A DNA stretch of 64,000 bases from Candidatus Lernaella stagnicola (GTDB taxonomy: Bacteria > Lernaellota > Lernaellaia > Lernaellales > Lernaellaceae), in NCBI GenBank assembly GCA_030765525.1, contig JAVCCK010000010.1, forward strand, positions 62,001 to 126,000, written 5' to 3'. The position numbers and the translations under genes were made by a program. The notes beneath the pieces were generated by a model. The model saw only the letters and a list, made by a program, of their open reading frames with translations. It was not told where the DNA came from and ran no database searches. Shown piece after piece: positions 50,974-61,027 of the stretch (within the stretch, counting starts at the first letter, position 1; each line of letters opens with the position of its first letter).

Positions 50974-52167
50974 ATGGCCGAAAAGACATCTGAGGGTACC
51001 CGCATCCGCGAGGCCGAACAGAACGCCCGCATTGCGGAACTGGAAGCGGAAGTCGAGCGCTTACGCCGACTCAACAAGGACCTGTCGGAACGAACGCTCG
51101 AACTTTTCAGCCTCTTTGAACTTGCCTACTCGCTGGGCGGCGCGCGTTTTGATCGCCTGCACGACGGAACGCTGGATTTCATCGGCGAATTGATGGGCAT
51201 CGATCTGTTTAGCCTGATGCTCTACGACAACGAAGAAGGCGTGCTGCGCATCAAAGCCGCCCTGGGCCTTTCCGATGAAGTCCGCGAAAACTTTTCCGTG
51301 CGGCCGCCGGAGGGAATCGCCGGGTATGTGTTTGCCAGCGCGCAGGCGATGTATGTGCCCGATGTCGATGTCGAACCGCGATACAAGCAGTTGCAGGACC
51401 ACGGCGTCGACGAGGGGAGTTTGTTGGCGATTCCCTTGCTCGATGACGATCATTCGCCCTTCGGCGTGCTCAACATTTCCAAGCCGGAAAAAAACGCGTT
51501 CTCCGAAAGCGATCAGGGGTTATACAGCACCGTCGCACTGCAAATCGCGACGATGATCCAAAACTACACGACCTACCGCCAACTCAAAGAACTGTCCCTG
51601 ACCGACGAACTGACCGGCGTGGGCAACCGGAGGCACTTTTTCCAAACCCTGGAAGACGAGCATATGCGGCATAAACGCTCCGCGTTGCCGTATACGCTTC
51701 TCCTGATCGACGTCGATTATTTCAAGCAATTCAACGACACCCACGGCCATTTGGAAGGCGACATCGCACTGGTGGAGTTGGCGCAGATATTCCGTTCCCG
51801 TTGCCGAAATTCCGACCTTGTGGCGCGCTACGGCGGCGAGGAATTCGCCGTCTGCGCCGTACGCACGTCGAAACAAGACGCCTTCAATCTAGCGCAGGCG
51901 CTGCGGCGCGGCGTGGACGAAAACATCTTTCGATTGCGCGATGGATCGTCCGCGTCGCAGCTTTCGATCACCATCGGCGTGGCGAGCTTTCCCGAAGACG
52001 GCCGTACCTACCAAGACGTGCTCGAGCACGCCGATCAGGCGCTGTACTTCGGCAAGTCACGTGGCCGCAACACGGTGATCGCCTATCCGGTGCCGCTGCC
52101 TGAAGGGTCCCAAGCCCGTGGCGCCAAAGGAGACACGCCCGGCCGCCGCGGCAAGGTTGACGCTTGA
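50974..52167 (+). CDS. GAF-GGDEF diguanylate cyclase
   Basis: About 397 residues. A short N-terminal coiled coil (ELEAEVERLRRLNKDLSERT), a GAF domain (residues ~45-200: EGVLRIKAALGLSDEVRENF, LLAIPLLDDDHSPFGVLNIS), then GGDEF with DELTGVGNRRHFFQTL, the active-site RYGGEEF, and an inhibitory RxxD site (RNSD) five residues before it. Makes cyclic di-GMP from two GTP. The short Pro/Arg-rich C-terminus is disordered. Confidence 0.93.
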   Translation: MAEKTSEGTRIREAEQNARIAELEAEVERLRRLNKDLSERTLELFSLFELAYSLGGARFDRLHDGTLDFIGELMGIDLFSLMLYDNEEGVLRIKAALGLSDEVRENFSVRPPEGIAGYVFASAQAMYVPDVDVEPRYKQLQDHGVDEGSLLAIPLLDDDHSPFGVLNISKPEKNAFSESDQGLYSTVALQIATMIQNYTTYRQLKELSLTDELTGVGNRRHFFQTLEDEHMRHKRSALPYTLLLIDVDYFKQFNDTHGHLEGDIALVELAQIFRSRCRNSDLVARYGGEEFAVCAVRTSKQDAFNLAQALRRGVDENIFRLRDGSSASQLSITIGVASFPEDGRTYQDVLEHADQALYFGKSRGRNTVIAYPVPLPEGSQARGAKGDTPGRRGKVDA

Positions 52168-52303
52168 CCAAACAAGGTCCGGCCCCGCCTCCCATTCAGC
52201 CCCACCGGGGCGACATCCTTTTGCCCAGCGCGTGAGCCCTGGGGCCGACTTCGGCCACTTCCGCCTCATTCACACCAAAGTTCAGCTCTTTTGGCATAAG
52301 TGG

Positions 52304-52332
52304 TTGAATGTTTTGACGTCTGAGCGTAGAAT
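52304..52332 (+). promoter_or_regulatory. Sigma-70 promoter of the flavoprotein gene
   Basis: TTGAAT at 52304-52309, 17 bp, TAGAAT at 52327-52332. Start near 52339, leader about 80 nt. The remaining 52168-52303 shows nothing recognisable. Confidence 0.65.
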
Positions 52333-52418
52333 ATGCCGTCAATCTCGCCAATCTTCATGTGTTTTGGCGTGTTATTTGAGGCTTTTAGGAACTTAAGAAC
52401 AACGGAAGGAAATGGATC

Positions 52419-53768
52419 ATGGCCGAAAAAGCTTTTGACATCATCGTGATCGGTGGCAGCGCGGCGGGCCTTACCGCAGCGATCACCGCGCACCGCCAGT
52501 ATCCGGAGAAAAAAGTCTTGTTGATCCGCATGGAGAAACAGGTCCTCATCCCCTGCGGGATTCCGTATGTATTCGGCACCGTCGGCACGCCGCAAAAGAA
52601 CCTCATTCCCGATACGGCGTTGGACAAAAACAATATCGAATTGCTCCTCGGTGAAGTGGAGACCGTCGATACCGCTGGCCACCTCGTCAAGCTGCTGGAC
52701 GGCGCGGAAATCAGCTACGAGCGCCTTATCATCGCCACCGGGTCGCTGCCGGCCATGCCGCCGATTCCGGGTTTCGATAAGCAAAACGTCTGGGCCGTGT
52801 ACAAAGACGTCGCCATGCTCGAAGAACTGCAAGCCAACCTCCAGAGCGTGAAAAACCTGGTGATTGTCGGCGGCGGTTTCATCGGCGTGGAATTCGCCGA
52901 CGAATGCAAAAAAGCCGGCGTGGAATCGGTCACGATCGTCGAATTGCTTCCGCACTGCCTGATGCTTTCCTTCGACGAAGACTTCGCCATGGCCGCTGAG
53001 AAGACGCTCACCGAACGCGGCATCGAATTGCGCACCGGCGTCAAGGTCGAAGAGTTCACCGGCGACGGGGCCGTAGAGGGCGTGCGTTTGTCCACCGGCG
53101 AAGAACTCAAGGCCGACGCGGTGATCATGGGTATCGGCGCCGTCGCCAATATCAAGATGGCGAAAGCCTCCGGGTTCAAACTCGGCGCCACCGGCGCCAT
53201 CGAAGTGAACGACTACATGATAACTTCCGACCCGCACGTGTTCGCCTGCGGCGATTGCGCCGAGAAGGTTTCATTCTTCGGTGGCCGTCCCTCGCCGCTC
53301 AAGCTGGCGTCGATCGCTTCCTCCGAAGCGCGCATTGCCGGCGCCAACCTCTTCGGCATTCGGCGTGAGAACATCGGCACGATCGGCGTGTGGTCGACGG
53401 CCATCGGCGATCTCGCCCTGGCCTGCGCGGGACTGACCGAACGTTTGGCTCAGCAAGCCGGCTACGACTACGTAATCGGCGAAGCCGAGGGCCCGAATCG
53501 GCACCCCGGCATGATGCCCGGCGCGAAGAACATCAAGGTCAGGTTGATTTTCGAGCGGCGCACCGGCGTGTTGCTCGGCGGCCAGTTGATGGGCGGCGCC
53601 GCGGCCGGTGAAGTGGTCAATGTGGTGAGCGCCTGCATCCAAAAGAAGATGACCTTCGACGACATCGCCACGTTCCAAATCGGCACGCACCCGGCGCTGA
53701 CGGCTTCGCCGATCGCCTACCAATTGGTCAACGCGGCCGAAATGGCCCAGATGAAAACTTCCGTCTGA
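52419..53768 (+). CDS. CoA-disulfide-reductase / NADH-oxidase-like flavoprotein
   Basis: About 449 residues. FAD-binding IIVIGGSAAGLTAAITA, active-site Cys in LIPCGIPYVFG (the CGIPY of CoA-disulfide reductases, NADH peroxidases and persulfide reductases), NAD-binding NLVIVGGGFIGVEFADECKK, second FAD site VFACGDCAEKVSF, then the dimerisation domain. Redox enzyme of the cytoplasm; substrate undetermined. GGAAGGA upstream. Followed by a lone response regulator 13 bp later. Confidence 0.9.
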   Translation: MAEKAFDIIVIGGSAAGLTAAITAHRQYPEKKVLLIRMEKQVLIPCGIPYVFGTVGTPQKNLIPDTALDKNNIELLLGEVETVDTAGHLVKLLDGAEISYERLIIATGSLPAMPPIPGFDKQNVWAVYKDVAMLEELQANLQSVKNLVIVGGGFIGVEFADECKKAGVESVTIVELLPHCLMLSFDEDFAMAAEKTLTERGIELRTGVKVEEFTGDGAVEGVRLSTGEELKADAVIMGIGAVANIKMAKASGFKLGATGAIEVNDYMITSDPHVFACGDCAEKVSFFGGRPSPLKLASIASSEARIAGANLFGIRRENIGTIGVWSTAIGDLALACAGLTERLAQQAGYDYVIGEAEGPNRHPGMMPGAKNIKVRLIFERRTGVLLGGQLMGGAAAGEVVNVVSACIQKKMTFDDIATFQIGTHPALTASPIAYQLVNAAEMAQMKTSV

Positions 53769-53781
53769 AAGGGGACGCGTG

Positions 53782-54183
53782 ATGCCGAAAATTCTACTGA
53801 TTGACGATGATCCCGATTTCATCGCGGCCCATTCCGCGATCCTGAGCGGTCACGGCTACGAAGTGATCAGCGCCTACGACGGCGAAGAAGGGTTGGCCAA
53901 AATCCAGTCGGAAAAACCGGATTTGGTCGTGCTCGACGTGATGATGTCCACCGAATACGAGGGCTTCGACGTGGCGCGCAAGATTCGTGAGGATCTGAAA
54001 CTGCGCGACCTGCCGATCATCATCCTGAGCAGCATTCACGAAGAAAAGAAAGTGCCCTACCGCTTCGCGCCGGACGACACGTGGCTGCCGGTCGACCTGT
54101 GGCTGGACAAGCCCGCCGAGCCCGCGGCGTTTATCGAAAAGGTGCAACAAGCCCTGGGCACCATGCCGCAGCAACCGGGTTGA
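53782..54183 (+). CDS. Single-domain response regulator
   Basis: About 133 residues, receiver only: KILLIDDDPDFIAAHSAIL, phospho-Asp in LVVLDVMMSTEYEG, Thr/Ser in IIILSSIHEE and Lys in WLDKPAEPAAF. It has an unusual insert (VPYRFAPDDTWLPVDLW) before the Lys. No kinase gene is adjacent. AAAGGGGA precedes ATG 53782. Same transcription unit as the flavoprotein, closed by the terminator at 54212. Confidence 0.9.
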   Translation: MPKILLIDDDPDFIAAHSAILSGHGYEVISAYDGEEGLAKIQSEKPDLVVLDVMMSTEYEGFDVARKIREDLKLRDLPIIILSSIHEEKKVPYRFAPDDTWLPVDLWLDKPAEPAAFIEKVQQALGTMPQQPG

Positions 54184-54211
54184 TTCGCGACAACCTTCTA
54201 CCACAACCCAC

Positions 54212-54241
54212 GCCGCCCGCTTTGCCGGGCGGCTTTTTTTT
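54212..54241 (+). terminator. Rho-independent terminator
   Basis: GCCGCCCG (54212-54219) pairs with CGGGCGGC (54226-54233), then eight T (54234-54241). Confidence 0.9.
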
Positions 54242-54473
54242 GCCTCCGCCGACTTGCCGATAACCGCCCCGCTATTCCCGCCGAAGCGGTGAAACGGTGT
54301 CGTGCTTTCTTGTCACGATCGGCCGGCTGTGATAACTTGTTTGTTTACCGACTATGATGATTAATCGGCCCTGTTGGGCATTTGTCTTTTCGGTGTGGCT
54401 CTTTGAAATTCAGCAGTGATCGCAACCCAGAGACATGGTCTTGTTACGTGTCCCGGTTTTCGCGTTTTTTCCC

Positions 54474-54500
54474 TGGATTCCCGCCTGCGCGGGAATGACG
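54474..54500 (+). repeat. Dispersed palindromic repeat, copy 1
   Basis: Starts TGGATTCCCGCCTGCG and ends CGGGAATGACG, with a CCCGC/GCGGG hairpin core. Same family as the copies at 54536 and 54615. Found in many GC-rich genomes as a mobile or extragenic palindrome. Confidence 0.8.
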
Positions 54501-54535
54501 TTTCCCCACAAATGGACAGGCAATTTACCACAACC

Positions 54536-54562
54536 TGGATTCCCGCCTGCGCGGGAATGACG
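54536..54562 (+). repeat. Dispersed palindromic repeat, copy 2
   Basis: Exact 27-base copy of 54474-54500. Confidence 0.85.
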
Positions 54563-54614
54563 GGACGAAACGAAGCGAAAGCGACGGCGTCCGTAGTACC
54601 GACAATCTTTCTTT

Positions 54615-54641
54615 CGTCATCCCCGCGCAGGCGGGGATCCA
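54615..54641 (-). repeat. Dispersed palindromic repeat, copy 3 (inverted variant)
   Basis: Reverse-complement form with GATCCCCGCC replacing GATTCCCGCC, keeping the compensating pair in the stem. Confidence 0.8.
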
Positions 54642-54680
54642 GACCAAACCATCACGGTTGAAGCTCAGCCTTGCCCGGCC

Positions 54681-54783
54681 CTCACCCTGGCCTGCGGCCG
54701 TCCCTCTCCCACAGGTAGAGGGAAGCGAAAACCGTCGCAGCCTGCCTCCCCTCTCCTTGCGGGAGAGGGGCCGGGGGTGAGGG
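54681..54783. repeat. Pair of diverged CTCTCCC / GGGAGAGG palindromic repeats
   Basis: One unit (54681-54727) runs CTCACCCTGGCC to TAGAGGGAAGC; the second (about 54748-54783) has CTCTCCTTGCGGGAGAGG, a strong hairpin, then GGGGGTGAGGG. A second dispersed family, distinct from the 27-base one. Confidence 0.65.
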
Positions 54784-54849
54784 CGTCCCCTGCACCCTGT
54801 CCCCTGTCCCCTGTCCCCTCAATCAAGCCTCGGGGCTGGGTATGGAAAC
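54781..54849 (+). repeat. Compound repeat, copy A (CCCTG heptamers plus CTGGGTATGGAAAC tail)
   Basis: Tandem CCCTGTC/CCCTGCA heptamers, then AGCCTCGGGGCTGGGTATGG and AAAC. Other copies start near 54910, 55321 and 55443. Confidence 0.7.
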
Positions 54850-54909
54850 TAGCAAATCCCGCCGATTTCGCATTGGTCGGGGTCGCAGCGGGCCCATGGT
54901 GGGCTGCAT

Positions 54910-54967
54910 GCTGTCCCCTGCACCCTGTCCCCTGTACCCTCACGCGAGCCTTCGGGCCGGCAATTTG
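54910..54967 (+). repeat. Compound repeat, copy B (tail degenerate)
   Basis: TGTCCCCTGCACCCTG heptamers then GAGCCTTCGGGCCGGCAA; the GGGTATGGAAAC tail is not preserved. Confidence 0.6.
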
Positions 54968-55075
54968 AGGAGAAAAACTGAGGCTTTACCCCACTAAAAA
55001 GGACCGAATGAAGCTTTTTTTTCCAGTCACAGATGCTGTAAACACCCGAAATCTCCAGTCATTTTATAGCTTCTG

Positions 55076-55307
55076 GTGTCGGGACGTCCCAAATGACTGG
55101 GTATGGCAACGGGGTAAAGAATCACCCCCCCCGCCGTTTTGGTGTCGGGACGTCCCAAATGACTGGGTATGGCAACTTTGTTTTTGTTTTTGCTTTTGCT
55201 TTTGTTTTACCGGTGTCGGGACGTCCCAAATGACTGGGTATGGCAACGCGACCTTCGTCCCGTCCACCGCGTCGGCGGTGTCGGGACGTCCCAAATGACT
55301 GGGTATG
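55076..55307 (+). repeat. Four regularly spaced 35-base repeats (array-like)
   Basis: Units start at 55076, 55142, 55213 and 55278. The first three are identical over 35 bases (GTGTCGGGACGTCCCAAATG then ACTGGGTATGGCAAC); the fourth matches for 30. Interspersed sequences are 31, 36 and 30 bases. The unit contains the perfect palindrome GGGACGTCCC. Spacing is CRISPR-like, but the second interval is simple T/G-rich sequence, no cas gene is present, and the tail resembles CTGGGTATGGAAAC of the compound repeats nearby. Confidence 0.85.
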
Positions 55308-55320
55308 CGGCCGGGCGTAA

Positions 55321-55389
55321 GGGCATTCGCTGTCCCCTGCACCCTGTACCCTGTACCCTCACTCCAGCCTCCGGGCTGGGTATGGAAAC
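55321..55389 (+). repeat. Compound repeat, copy C
   Basis: GGGCATTCGCTGTCCCCTGC, heptamers CCCTGTA, then AGCCTCCGGGCTGGGTATGG and AAAC, close to copy A. Confidence 0.7.
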
Positions 55390-55442
55390 ATGAGGCGCAC
55401 GGGGTTGATGTCGGTCTCGCTGGGTCGCAGAGGGTCTAAGTA

Positions 55443-55520
55443 GGGCTGGGTATCGGGCGGGGGTGAGGGCATTCGCTGTCCCCTGTACCCTGCACCCTGT
55501 CCCCTTCCTACCACCCTGCG
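55443..55520 (+). repeat. Compound repeat, copy D (permuted)
   Basis: GGGCTGGGTATCGGGC precedes GTGAGGGCATTCGCTGTCCC and heptamers CCCTGTA/CCCTGCA, i.e. the modules occur in rotated order. Confidence 0.6.
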
Positions 55521-55552
55521 GCGAGGCCGAAGAATCCCGGGCCCGACGCTTG

Positions 55553-55580
55553 TTGTCAGCGGCGGGGTTCGTGCTAGACT
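55553..55580 (+). promoter_or_regulatory. Sigma-70 promoter of queA (leaderless)
   Basis: TTGTCA at 55553-55558, 16 bp, TAGACT at 55575-55580. The predicted start at about 55587 abuts ATG 55588, and no Shine-Dalgarno is present. Confidence 0.55.
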
Positions 55581-55587
55581 CCGCCCC

Positions 55588-57761
<2,174 letters not shown>

Positions 57762-57776
57762 CACGGGAGTCGCACG

Positions 57777-58901
57777 ATGATCACCCACCGAGCGCGACAT
57801 TGGGTTGCGGCAATCATGCTGGTTTTGTTGGTAGCGGCCGGCTTCGGCTGCGCGAGCCAAGGCGTCGAGGTTGATCCGACCAAAATCCCACCCCTGCCCA
57901 ACCCGCAACTGGAAATGGTGCTGCGCGTGAATGTAGGGCAAGCGGTGCGCAGCGCCTTGGTCGATCTCGCCGAGCAGCTTCGCGATGATCCGGACACCAG
58001 CCGCATGACGGCCGATATGTATATGAGCGATGAGCAGGACGGTCTCGTGCTGGTCTTCGCCAAGCAGGCCGAGCGGGACGGCGCGGTCGCTTTGTTGGCC
58101 GAACGCCTGCCGAATTACGACGCCGAGAAAACCGAAGAAGACGACCGTTTTTTGCTGCTGGCCACGCCGCAAGAGGAAGAAGTAACGAGAATCGTGCACG
58201 CCGCAGTGGATCAATCGCTGCCGATTTTGCGCGATCGGCTGCAACGTAAAGCCGCCGCCAAGAAGTTACCGAAGAACCGCCGAGCCCGCAAGGAACTGCG
58301 GCCCGTATTCTCGCTGACGCCGGAGTATCCCGACCGCATCTTGCTGCGCGCGCGGGGCTTGCTCGTGGAGAAGGACGTGCGCGATGTGATCCGCCTCGGG
58401 CCGCGCTTCGAATTCAAATTGATGGACGCCAAAGCCGCGTCGAGCGCGGACGTGGCCGAACTTCTCGCTCCGCACGGGGCGACGCCGCCGCCCGGTTATC
58501 GCGTGTATGTACAGGAGCATCCACTTGATAAGAAGGCGTTTTTCTTGTTGCGTGACCTTCCCGAGCTAACCGGAAAGCACATTGTGGCGGCTTCGGCACA
58601 TCGGAGTACGATGGGGGAATGGTCGGTCGCGGTCGTTTTCGATGAGAAGGCAGCGGCGATATTGGCCGAAATAACGGGCAACAACGTCAATCGGAGAATA
58701 CCGATTTTGCTCGACAACCGCGTTTTGATCGCGCCGATTATCCGATACACGATTTCCAAAGAAGCGCTAATTTCCGGAAATTTCGACGAAAACGAGGCTC
58801 GCACGTTGGCCTTTATGTTAGGTCTCGGGGCGTTCCCGGCGGGGTTGGAGGTGGTGTCGGCGCAAGGCGACGGCCCGTCAGCGAGGCCGGATAACCCTTG
58901 A
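57777..58901 (+). CDS. Lipoprotein resembling the SecD periplasmic region
   Basis: About 374 residues. Leader LVLLVAAGFGC. The whole mature part is collinear with the periplasmic region of SecD encoded 1.5 kb downstream: EMVLRVNVGQAVRSAL against SecD HVVLHVDVDKAIKDEL; RFEFKLMDAKAASSADVAEL against LEFKMVNAKARYASTKEL; and FDEKAAAILAEITGNNVNRR, PILLDNRVLIAPIIR against FNEEGSRIFADLTGKNIGKQ. No transmembrane helices apart from the signal. Lies between tgt and yajC. Inferred to assist or modulate Sec from the periplasmic side; never seen named. Confidence 0.75.
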   Translation: MITHRARHWVAAIMLVLLVAAGFGCASQGVEVDPTKIPPLPNPQLEMVLRVNVGQAVRSALVDLAEQLRDDPDTSRMTADMYMSDEQDGLVLVFAKQAERDGAVALLAERLPNYDAEKTEEDDRFLLLATPQEEEVTRIVHAAVDQSLPILRDRLQRKAAAKKLPKNRRARKELRPVFSLTPEYPDRILLRARGLLVEKDVRDVIRLGPRFEFKLMDAKAASSADVAELLAPHGATPPPGYRVYVQEHPLDKKAFFLLRDLPELTGKHIVAASAHRSTMGEWSVAVVFDEKAAAILAEITGNNVNRRIPILLDNRVLIAPIIRYTISKEALISGNFDENEARTLAFMLGLGAFPAGLEVVSAQGDGPSARPDNP

Positions 58902-58954
58902 AAATCGCGCCGAACGGGTCGATTCGAAAAAGCAAACTTTATCCGCCTGGGCGA

Positions 58955-58983
58955 TTGCCAATCGTCTTTTCTTTGACTATGAT
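58955..58983 (+). promoter_or_regulatory. Sigma-70 promoter of yajC-secD-secF
   Basis: TTGCCA at 58955-58960, 17 bp, TATGAT at 58978-58983, both five of six. Start near 58990, leader about 45 nt. Confidence 0.7.
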
Positions 58984-59034
58984 TCCGCATTCCGCGACTT
59001 GGTAAAAAATCGCTGAAATACGAAAGGATAGATC

Positions 59035-59373
59035 ATGTTTGCTAACATCGCCTACGCGATGGGCGGCGGCGGCGGCGGGGCCGAAGGCCAGCCGGACATG
59101 TTCACGTCGCTGATTCCGATCATCTTGATCGGCATCATCTTCTACTTTTTCCTGATCCGGCCACAGAGCAAGCGGCAAAAAGAGCACCAGAGTCTGCTTT
59201 CCGAGCTCAAGCGCGGCGACGAAGTTGTGACCACCGGTGGCGTAATCGGTCGCATTCACAGTGTAACCGACACGGTTATCACGCTCGAAGTGGCGCAAAA
59301 CATGCGGATTCGGGTTCTGAAGGGACAGATCGCCGGCCTACATACGGCCGAATCTAAACAACAGGATAGCTGA
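59035..59373 (+). CDS. yajC: YajC, Sec translocase accessory subunit
   Basis: About 112 residues: Gly-rich N-terminus, one membrane helix (TSLIPIILIGIIFYFFLI) and the family motif RPQSKRQKEHQSLLSELKRG, then GDEVVTTGGVIGRIHSV. Part of SecDF-YajC. AAAGGA precedes the ATG. Confidence 0.95.
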   Translation: MFANIAYAMGGGGGGAEGQPDMFTSLIPIILIGIIFYFFLIRPQSKRQKEHQSLLSELKRGDEVVTTGGVIGRIHSVTDTVITLEVAQNMRIRVLKGQIAGLHTAESKQQDS

Positions 59374-59422
59374 CCGAAACGCCTGCGGTTTCGTTGTATT
59401 TCACGGGTAGGGTGAACTTGCC

Positions 59423-61012
59423 ATGAAAGACTATCGTATTCTGGCCATCGTGGCGGTGGCCGTTCTTTCCGTCGTCTTTTTGCTGCCGACATTCGTCCCG
59501 TCGTTGGATGGTGTTTCCTGGTATCCGGCCGATCCGATCCATCTCGGCCTGGATTTACAGGGCGGCATGCACGTCGTGTTGCACGTCGACGTCGACAAAG
59601 CCATCAAAGACGAGTTGGGGCACGTGGGCAAAGACAGCGTGCCGACGGCGTTGGAGGAAGAGAAACTGGCGTTCGCCAACGCGTACGTCAACAAAGACGG
59701 CGACAAGCTGATCGTCGAGTTCGCTTCGATCGAGGATCGGACGAAGGCGGAGGCCTATTTTTCGAAGAACTGGGCACGCTTCGACATCGGCGCGTACGGG
59801 GCGGAGGGCAAGATCGGCCTGACCCTGAGCCTGCAAGACGAAGAAGTGAAGTTCATTCGCGAAAACGCCATGCGCCAGGCGCGCGAGGTTCTCAACAACC
59901 GCGTGGACGAATTCGGCGTGTCCGAGCCGGAAATCTACACCCAGGGTTCAGATCAGATCGTCGTGCGACTGCCCGGGGTGGATGATCCGGAACGGGCCAA
60001 GGATTTGATCGGCCGTACCGCCGCGCTGGAATTCAAAATGGTCAACGCCAAGGCGCGCTACGCTTCGACCAAGGAACTTCTGTTGGCCGAAGCGGGCGGC
60101 AAAGTTCCTGAAGGTTACGACGTGTATTCGAACAAGGCCAGCCGCACGGGGCAGGATAATTGGTACTTGTTGCGCATCCCGCCGGATCTCTCCGGCTCCT
60201 ACCTCACCGACGCGCGGGTGGGTTACGACGAATTCCAGAACTCCGCCGTCGATTTCCAGTTCAATGAAGAGGGGTCGCGGATTTTCGCCGACCTCACCGG
60301 CAAAAACATCGGCAAACAACTCGTGATTCTGCTCGACGATGTGGTGTACAGCGCACCGGTGATTCGTTCGCGCATTTCCAGTCGCGGACAGATCACGGGT
60401 GATTTCACGCGGCAGGAAGCGCTTGACCTGGCGATCGTGCTGCGCGCCGGCGCCCTGCCCGTGCCGATTCGAATCGAAGAGGAACGAACGGTCGGCGCGA
60501 CCTTGGGTGAAGACTCCATCGCCAAAGGCAAGCTGTCGTTTATTGTCGGCGGCATTTTCGTGCTGATCTTCATGGTCGTGTACTACCGGAAAGTGGGCAT
60601 CGCGGCCAATACGGCGTTGGTGTTGAACGTGCTGATAATCATGGCCGGCCTGGCGATGTTCGGCGCGACGCTGACCTTGCCGGGTATCGCGGGCATCATC
60701 CTCACGGTGGGCATGGCGGTGGACGCCAACGTGATCATCAACGAGCGCATTCGCGAAGAGTTGCGCAACGGTAAGACGCCCAAGGGCGCGGTGAACACCG
60801 GATATCAGCGCGCCACGTGGACGATTTTGGACGCCAACATCACGACGTTGGTGGCGGCGGGCGTTTTATACAACTTCGGTACGGGCCCGATTCGCGGGTT
60901 TGCGGTGACCTTGGCGATCGGCCTGATTGCCAGCGTGTTTACGGCCATCATCGTAACGCGGGTGATTGTGGAAAGTATCGCCACAAACAGCCGCGAAACC
61001 TTGAGCATATAA
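59423..61012 (+). CDS. secD: Protein translocase subunit SecD
   Basis: About 529 residues. First helix, then LGLDLQGGMHVVLHVDVDKA, the periplasmic P1 region, and five C-terminal helices with GMAVDANVIINERIREELRN (the conserved Asp-Asn of the proton channel). Uses the proton gradient to pull exported proteins across the membrane, with SecF. Confidence 0.96.
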   Translation: MKDYRILAIVAVAVLSVVFLLPTFVPSLDGVSWYPADPIHLGLDLQGGMHVVLHVDVDKAIKDELGHVGKDSVPTALEEEKLAFANAYVNKDGDKLIVEFASIEDRTKAEAYFSKNWARFDIGAYGAEGKIGLTLSLQDEEVKFIRENAMRQAREVLNNRVDEFGVSEPEIYTQGSDQIVVRLPGVDDPERAKDLIGRTAALEFKMVNAKARYASTKELLLAEAGGKVPEGYDVYSNKASRTGQDNWYLLRIPPDLSGSYLTDARVGYDEFQNSAVDFQFNEEGSRIFADLTGKNIGKQLVILLDDVVYSAPVIRSRISSRGQITGDFTRQEALDLAIVLRAGALPVPIRIEEERTVGATLGEDSIAKGKLSFIVGGIFVLIFMVVYYRKVGIAANTALVLNVLIIMAGLAMFGATLTLPGIAGIILTVGMAVDANVIINERIREELRNGKTPKGAVNTGYQRATWTILDANITTLVAAGVLYNFGTGPIRGFAVTLAIGLIASVFTAIIVTRVIVESIATNSRETLSI

Positions 61013-61027
61013 GGCGAGGACGAGACG

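Larger units (their letters stand above)
54242..55552. other. Gene-free repeat island
   Basis: About 1.3 kb without a convincing coding sequence, between a terminator and the queA promoter. Its content is the listed repeat families. 54242-54473 and 54850-54909 show nothing recognisable, apart from an AT-richer stretch around 54340-54370. Open frames here are shadows of repeats. Confidence 0.75.

Noticed and set aside
55076-55307. Calling this a CRISPR array outright
   Set aside because: No cas genes, a simple-sequence spacer, and repeat tail shared with neighbouring non-array repeats. Kept as a repeat with a finding.
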